31,523 bases of DNA. Origin: Symbiodinium natans (lineage: Eukaryota; Sar; Dinophyceae; Suessiales; Symbiodiniaceae). How positions within the stretch are numbered: position 1 is the first letter of the stretch; each line of letters begins with the position of its first letter. The notes below the pieces were generated by a model. It made no database searches and was not told where the DNA came from. It saw nothing but the letters and a program-made list of their open reading frames with translations. Location of the stretch: NCBI GenBank assembly GCA_905221605.1, contig CAJNDS010001154.1:1-31523 (forward strand), in the 5' to 3' direction. Positions 29,017 to 31,523 of the stretch are shown one piece after another. Position numbers and translations under genes: made by a program.

Positions 29017-31458
29017 CGGAGAGACGGAGAGACGGAGAGACGGAGAGACAGAGAGACAGAGAGACAGACGGACAGAGAGACAGAGAGACAGAGGCTAGGC
29101 TGAGGGGGAGATCTCCATCACACGCAAATCCAGATGATAAAGTTTATCCCTAGACCCTGAACCACAAACGTAAAAGTTGTAAACTTCCTGACAGGGCGTC
29201 ACCCGGCAGCAAGTCCACCCCCTCCACGCCAGCCAGCGTACAGTGCTGGCCCACTGAACAGAGCCTCTCCTGCCAAGACACACCGAAAGAGTTTGCAACG
29301 ACTCTGTAAGATGGGCAACACGATCACTGGCAATCCAAGAATAAGCTCTGCCGAGACCTTTGCGCAGCTGAGGTCATGCCGGTCATTTCCATTCTTTAGG
29401 GGCTGGAGCAGCTTCGGGGTCTGCTGCTTTACGTATGGAATCTGATTTCCGTCTCCCTGGCGGAGTACCTCTCTGCCCCTCTAGCACTGAATTGGAACGT
29501 GCTATGAGTGAAGCTCCAAGCCAGCTCCTGGTTCGATTTGGGCCCGAGCACACGCAAGCGGCCGGCCGGGACCGCGAAATCTGCAGAGAGCTGGCAGGCA
29601 GTTGGATCAGTTGGATCTCCACGAGCCCCTGCAGCCCCTGCACACCAGCAGAGGACATAGCCGACATCGCTGGCATCGACAGATAGCTGCGATGCTGTTT
29701 GCGCATCGGACCTGCCGAAGTCGAGGATAAAGGAGCTTGAGTCCAGCGGAACCAATTGGCCCAAACCCTTCCCGTTTTTGGGGGACACTTGAAATAGCTG
29801 ATCAGTTCCACACCGATCGCGCCGAACAGAAACAGCATCAGCTGCCAAAAGGCCCACACCCTGGAAGGGGCTGACGAGGCAATCACGACCCCGGATGCAT
29901 GCAAATGCATGCTGGTAGGGCCCTGTCACCGTAAGTTGCCCCGCAGACAGCCAGAAGTTGAGCTGGAGCTGTGCGCAGGTGAGGCCGTTCATGTTAGCAC
30001 ACCAGCACAAGTTGTATGTGCCACCCAACGGCGCGAAGTCCTCCCAGAAGTATGTGCTCCCACCGTCACTTGCCGGCTGGCTGATGCCCTGGTTGGCAAC
30101 ATCAGGAACGGCGATCTTGTTGCCTCACTTGCGACCGTCTGTGGAAATGGGCAGTACGTTGACTAACACCGGGATAGTAGAGGAGACGTTTCCGGACTTT
30201 CTCCTGCACTCCACTTTCGCCTTCTCTGTTCTTGCCAGGGCACCGGTACAGTCGTTGGGAGACAAGGCTAGGGCATGTCCATCTTGAAGGCCAGAGCCGG
30301 CGATGCCCTGCGCGATGCACGGCCTCGAACATTGGTTCAGGCGCTTTGCTTGTTTCTCTTCACGTTTCTCTCCTGTCTCTTGAGCCCTTAGGCTTCTTGA
30401 CTGGACTTGGGGCAACTTGGAGCCAGGCAACCTTTCTCGTGTTGTCTTGAGCGTGCATCCTTCTAAAGCACTGCTTGAAAATCAAAAGCCGGTCACAAGC
30501 TCTACAGTAGCTTTGCTTGTATAGACTACAAGAAATCACTCACCTTTCGCAGAAACATCCCACGGGCCGGCCCCCCGGCCAAATGAAGAGAAGTCCCGAG
30601 CCAACCCACCACAAAAGGCGCTCGTAGTCGCAAGCGCATGGTTTTCAAAGGACACTTGAACATGATTGCTCTTACAAAAACTGGGAGAGTCTTGCAACTG
30701 GTTTCGGAATTTCGATCGAATCGGTTAGGGCTACTAATGGGCTACACAATCCAGGATTTACATGTCGTTGTTAACACATTGCATTGTCTTTGTGAAGGGC
30801 CTAGAGATGCCTAGAGAGCCGAATGGCTGTCTAGCCTAAATAGGACCTAAAAGCAAAAGAATGCTCAGACTCTTGGAGTTGATTACGAGGCCCTGCAAAT
30901 GACATCCGTACATGGGGATTCGGCTTCAAAGGGGCCTTCCCGAGATGCACTCTTTGAGGTGTGCATCCGGCTGAATGCACGCACCCGGAGCATCGGATCC
31001 TGTCAAGTCTGAGAGGCTCAAAAAGTGAGTAAAGAGCAGCGGGGTTCCTTTGGCTTAAGCCCTTTCGCAAAACTTTCCGGAAAGGTCTTTCCCACGACAA
31101 CGTTTTGAATGGGGTCAATCCTGTACCACCTGAGACTGAGAGGTGTGTCGTAAGCTCACTCACATTTTGCCACATTCTGCCCTCCTGACCTTGCGAACCT
31201 GCATAAAATGCGTCTAAAGCAGGTGTTCTGCTGCACCATCCTCAACAGTACACAGTGGCACACCTGAATCCGAAACCTATATGCCTCAAAGCTCTGACTC
31301 TAATTCAGGCACAAACCCGAAGCATCAACACACACATTCGCCGCAGGTCCTGTCTGGGCAGTTGTTGAACCGAAGATGCACGGAATGCATGCTTCTTGAG
31401 TGGTGGCTCCTGTGACATTACTCCAGCGACCATGCCCGCACACCTTGCAACCATCGAC
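19198..31458 (-). CDS. Large modular cysteine-rich surface/secreted protein, 5'-truncated
   Basis: About 25 exons on the minus strand, entering from the right edge and ending at a TGA at 19198-19200. Domain order: an ephrin-receptor-like (Pfam Ephrin_rec_like, formerly GCC2_GCC3) module; at least four repeats with a GxYxLCWC-type core followed by a GxLxVxGP and CxxxxxC pattern; an ephrin-receptor-like block; two SEA-like or linker segments; a second ephrin-receptor-like block; two further cysteine modules; a short hydrophobic end. Exon phases agree at most junctions placed. Donors are GT, GC or GA; acceptors are AG, mostly followed by G. Members with this composition are, as I recall, common in dinoflagellate and perkinsid genomes and are usually predicted to be cell-surface. 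No signal peptide is visible because the start is outside the window. The last three exons could belong to a separate gene. Confidence 0.65.
19365..19553 (-). CDS. Penultimate exon, hydrophobic/glycine-rich
   Basis: TTTCCGAG|ACACA opens HNRITRLLDIANDAVLLQS, a glycine/phenylalanine part (NNFGGFWLRPPFPFALGG) and GMVGSILGDVLQTLGFAL. It ends TTTAAG|GCTTTG, a GC donor at phase 2. Possible membrane-associated region. Confidence 0.5.
19675..19760 (-). CDS. Possible exon after the cysteine modules
   Basis: GGTAG|AAGCATG opens ACEPEFQSLLAEGPSATPF, then VEMLSVQ, at the phase required by the previous exon. The 3' border is not fixed. Confidence 0.38.
19852..19926 (-). CDS. Exon: CGEC cysteine module
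   Basis: CCAAAAG|GCATGC opens MLCGECSEDWARTAYGEMC, then QPCVS, ending TATCAG|GCTGCA (GC donor, phase 1). Both flanking intron borders read GCAT, a short direct repeat. This is the last clear cysteine module. Confidence 0.62.
20201..20305 (-). CDS. Exon: GFFQTG cysteine module
   Basis: GCGTAG|GCTTCT opens FFQTGELVAVRCEVETDAG, then STCLGASICENGSTP, ending CCCCGT|GCATCC (GC donor, phase 1). Length and phase fit the next exon. Confidence 0.6.
20357..21000. repeat. Intronic copy of the CCAATAGAAAA composite repeat, with fold-back
   Basis: CCAATAGAAAA / CCAATAAAAA words fill 20357-20565 and their reverse complement (GGTTTTCTATTGG type) fills 20577-20650, around the 12-base palindrome AAAAACGTTTTT at 20566-20577. 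Farther on, 20943-21000 is the reverse complement of 1294-1340. A (CT)n tract lies at 20793-20811. The element sits in the intron between the exons at 21254-21385 and 20201-20305. Confidence 0.85.
21001..21085. repeat. Interstitial telomere repeats
   Basis: About ten CCCTAAA-type words with variants (CCCTTAA, CCCGAAC, CCCTGAC), C-strand sense, directly beside the composite repeat and inside a gene intron. Confidence 0.88.
21254..21385 (-). CDS. Exon: cysteine module (3' border uncertain)
   Basis: AACTAAG|GACTGC opens DCFCLPGYHARFDEQGQLF, then RCASCESYEGLTCYGGF and VENTTAAAS. The donor is not fixed (several GC candidates). A short exon may be missing before the next one. Confidence 0.65.
21586..21645 (-). 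CDS. Exon: cysteine module
   Basis: CCCACAG|GAGTGT opens ECVLKCPNNANSTPAASVL. It joins the previous exon in phase 0 to restore YKPVxGxExCxxCP. It ends GAG|GAGTCT (GA donor) before DCFC of the next exon. Confidence 0.65.
22405..22497 (-). CDS. Exon: cysteine module
   Basis: CTGAAG|GACTGC opens DCECIAGYYMSGSGTCTPC, then RPQSYKPVRGNE. The donor lies at GAG|GACCCT. The nearby GT (GGGG|GTAACG) would shift the frame, so a GA donor is required. Confidence 0.68.
22872..22936 (-). CDS. Exon: cysteine module
   Basis: ATGCAG|GCACCG opens GAAVECPPNSFADAGAWQEL and ends GAGCTT|GCCCCC. The upstream intron is bounded by CAG|GCAC on both sides, a perfect 7-base direct repeat. Confidence 0.65.
23056..23398 (-). 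CDS. Exon: end of linker plus two cysteine modules
   Basis: CATTCAG|GCGCTG opens ALASIQVSVSEPEVVPVV, then GDCQCSMGYGYDEASLAC, EPCGHGSYKPTTGDRLC, TPCPASTSTLAIGATSF, ECRCQVGLYAEAGECRAC and RPGFYCP. Two full ephrin-receptor-like units (CxCxxGY...CxxCxxGxYKxxxGxxxCxxCP...GA). It ends TCCAG|GCACAG, a GC donor at phase 1. This is the most diagnostic exon of the gene. Confidence 0.8.
23646..23756 (-). CDS. Exon: second SEA-like/linker segment
   Basis: CCCAAG|GTCACG opens VTIKVNRPTLEEASALASEL, then DVNALLDDPLL. It ends CGTTTT|GCGGGC, a GC donor at phase 0 matching the next exon. It is a strand followed by a helix, like the segment at 24230-24520. Confidence 0.5.
24230..24350 (-). CDS. Exon: SEA-like/linker segment (3' border uncertain)
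   Basis: GTCCACAG|ATATTG opens ILSKVQTQEQLSALILAIL, then SETTRLDTSVAG, in phase 0 with the previous exon. A second frame over these bases (EGPDAGAALSVDPRNL) is also protein-like, but it does not fit the splice phase. Confidence 0.45.
24504..24801 (-). CDS. Exon: cysteine module then SEA-like/linker start
   Basis: CTTCCAG|CGATGC opens DACVCAKGYSMSSATGRC, NPCDIGFYKNTDSNEDAC, MPCPENYTTFTTGAAL, then a serine/threonine/proline linker with N-glycosylation sequons and ALQLNMSVAGITD. It ends ACCGAT|GTTGCT at phase 0. This is one of the clearest exons in the window. Confidence 0.7.
24982..25066 (-). CDS. Exon: ephrin-receptor-like module
   Basis: ACCAG|GTTCAG opens SGGPTASAKRVPCADAETTL, then LGALDYQ. 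It has the CPxxETTxxxGA pattern. The donor is either TATCA|GTGCAC (in phase with the next exon) or AGA|GTAAAG. Confidence 0.6.
25186..25269 (-). CDS. Exon: ephrin-receptor-like module
   Basis: CATAAG|GCGAGA opens MDCPSGMYATGLPPTCRVC, then SRGYHC, and ends CCACT|GTTTCT. Splicing gives GYHCSGG, the usual GYYCxGG motif of this family. Confidence 0.65.
25270..26199. other. Unresolved part of the cysteine-rich gene
   Basis: At least one exon is expected here. Candidate frames (minus 25950-26070 with ETSVSMGFAVNSHKNVDS; plus 25980-26090) compete and neither is secure. Nothing else is seen. Confidence 0.3.
26200..26279 (-). CDS. Exon: segment after the LCWC core (3' border uncertain)
   Basis: GCTCAG|GAGATG opens DAFCTVPEDFKASGGMDLR at phase 1, matching the previous exon and the C...DF...AGxL spacing of the largest exon. 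The frame stays open to about 26140, so the donor is not fixed. The following GP-containing exon was not found. Confidence 0.45.
26360..26413 (-). CDS. Exon: LCWC core
   Basis: CCCCAG|GACGC opens RLPASATPGTYRLCWCP and ends GCCCAG|GCGCGC (GC donor, phase 1). Intron borders on both sides read CAG|G. The next exon restores CxxPxDF. Confidence 0.65.
26679..26801 (-). CDS. Exon: DxxLVxxxxCG segment
   Basis: TCGCAAG|GTGTTG opens VEVAVEDQMLVTADSCGQP, then AMDEWGFRPQLES. It ends GATGCCG|GCTGCA, a GC donor at phase 1. Phases match on both sides. Confidence 0.6.
27097..27157 (-). CDS. Exon: CxxxxxC segment
   Basis: TTTTGCAG|CCGAGG opens PRFVQSTTCQLDNDCIIEV and ends CAGAG|GCGCAT, a GC donor at phase 1. 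Confidence 0.6.
27413..27474 (-). CDS. Exon: GxLxVxGP segment
   Basis: GCTAAG|CTTCC opens SNLIELEARLGLLTVKGPQP and ends CAGCCC|GTCCAC at phase 0. It corresponds to the GQLTVTGP segment of the largest exon. Confidence 0.55.
27880..27988 (-). CDS. Exon: variant core (MCYC)
   Basis: CTTGCCAG|GATGGC opens DGLNFHFGDNSTTNSTEIL, then SVPGIFRMCYCRHQC. It occupies the place of LCWC but reads MCYC. It ends GCTT|GTGTGCC (phase 1), in phase with the next exon. Several N-x-T/S sequons suggest glycosylation. Confidence 0.55.
28648..28725 (-). CDS. Exon: repeat middle segment
   Basis: CCGAG|GATCGC opens DRIQILAQCGSGSAIPGD and ends GGAAGA|GTTCCA (phase 0, 26 codons). The DRIxIxxxCG pattern follows the CxxxxxC segment as in the other repeats. 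Confidence 0.6.
28959..29095. repeat. Purine-rich (GA)n / (GAGAC)n microsatellite
   Basis: About 25 GA units, then GAGACGGA and GAGACAGA variants. It lies in an intron of the cysteine-rich gene. In the transcript it is a long pyrimidine tract (CT-rich). Confidence 0.95.
29201..29269 (-). CDS. Exon: CxxxxxC segment of next repeat
   Basis: TTGGCAG|GAGAGG opens 23 codons with LCSVGQHCTLAGVEGVDLLP, in phase with the previous exon. The border reads CAG|GAG at both ends of the intron. It ends GGT|GACGCC, a second GA donor, which yields PGDRIQIL across the junction, the pattern expected in this family. Confidence 0.6.
29528..30123 (-). CDS. Largest exon: two LCWC cores
   Basis: This 596-base exon encodes GGTYNLCWCANMNGLTC, a GQLTVTGPYQHAFAC segment, a GRDCLVSPFQGVGL segment, then ILDFGRSD and a second core VGYVLCWCAGAAGA with GRLRVLGPKSNQ. 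The two halves align to each other, so the domain is a tandem repeat. It begins after AAGTGAG|GCAACA. The frame ends at CCAG|GAGCTG, a GA donor in phase 0 with the next exon. Confidence 0.75.
30244..30348 (-). CDS. Exon: first LCWC-type repeat, N-terminal half
   Basis: CAAG|CAAAG opens a frame with CSRPCIAQGIAGSGLQDGH, then ALSPNDCTG. This CxxxC...GxGLxxxxxL...CG layout recurs in later exons. It ends ACCG|GTGCCC at phase 1. Confidence 0.55.
30544..30668 (-). CDS. Exon preceding the LCWC repeats
   Basis: The frame reads NHVQVSFENHALATTSAFCG, then GLARDFSSFGRGAGPWDVSAK, and stops at a textbook donor GCGAAAG|GTGAGT (phase 1), which matches the next exon. The fold is not recognised. Confidence 0.5.
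31336..31458 (-). CDS. Exon: ephrin-receptor-like cysteine module
   Basis: From CCGAG|GTCGAT the frame reads VDGCKVCGHGRWSNVTGATT, then QEACIPCIFGSTTAQTG. The CxxCxxGxxxN...CxxCxxGSTT layout is that of an Ephrin_rec_like repeat. The likely donor is AAT|GTGTGTG. Upstream, a run of 33 C bases ends the window, so earlier exons are lost. Confidence 0.6.
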
Positions 31459-31490
31459 CTCGGCACGGTAGGCATGATGCGCACGTCCCG

Positions 31491-31523
<33 letters not shown>
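31491..31523. repeat. Poly-C run at the right edge
   Basis: Thirty-three C bases end the window. On the transcribed strand this is poly-G upstream of an exon. It could be a real intronic homopolymer where assembly stopped, or an artefact. Confidence 0.9.

Noticed and set aside
28888-29103. RE/RD-repeat ORF, plus strand
   Set aside because: Translation of the (GA)n / (GAGAC)n microsatellite within an intron.
1-31523. Dinoflagellate spliced-leader sequence or its relicts
   Set aside because: Scanned by eye for CCGTAGCCATTTTGGCTCAAG parts on both strands; only partial, chance-level words were found.

Overview
The window looks like nuclear DNA from a dinoflagellate, most likely a symbiotic or free-living relative of Symbiodinium (my confidence about 0.7). 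Four things point there. Plant-type telomere repeats (CCCTAAA / TTTAGGG) open the window and recur inside it. Coding sequence is broken into many exons of 30-600 bases. The introns that restore the reading frame often begin with GC or GA instead of GT and end in AG followed by G. The best gene encodes cysteine-rich and LCWC-type repeats that I associate with dinoflagellate surface proteins. I saw no bacterial operon features, rRNA, tRNA, CRISPR array or dinoflagellate spliced-leader sequence.

Layout. Positions 1-1.8 kb are subtelomeric: a 17-bp telomere-like array, degenerate telomeric tracts in the opposite orientation, a GC-rich hairpin, a CAAGGTCATA repeat cluster, and two diverged copies of a ~260-bp segment. 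Positions 1.8-5.1 kb are gene-poor, with a decayed repeat field and microsatellites. From 5.1 kb to the right edge almost all convincing coding segments lie on the minus strand, so transcription runs toward the telomere. There are three probable loci: about 5.15-9.12 kb (unknown protein, patchy exons, possibly more than one gene), 13.75-17.86 kb (unknown helical protein with a clear C-terminal end), and 19.20-31.46 kb (large modular surface or secreted protein, cut off by the window edge). Between them are isolated exon-like pieces and long stretches where nothing is certain.

The largest locus was resolved exon by exon. Splicing phases agree across most of the junctions I could place. The protein begins with an ephrin-receptor-like cysteine-rich module, continues with at least four repeats carrying a (L/M)C(W/Y)C core, then two blocks of ephrin-receptor-like modules separated by two SEA-like or linker segments, then a short hydrophobic C-terminus. 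One of its introns holds a composite repeat (CCAATAGAAAA arrays, a palindrome and interstitial telomere repeats), a second copy of which sits in the subtelomere.

Limits: all exon borders were set by eye from frame, splice motifs and residue patterns. Start codons and most 5' exons are unresolved. The single-exon-sized ORFs on the plus strand are probably not genes.
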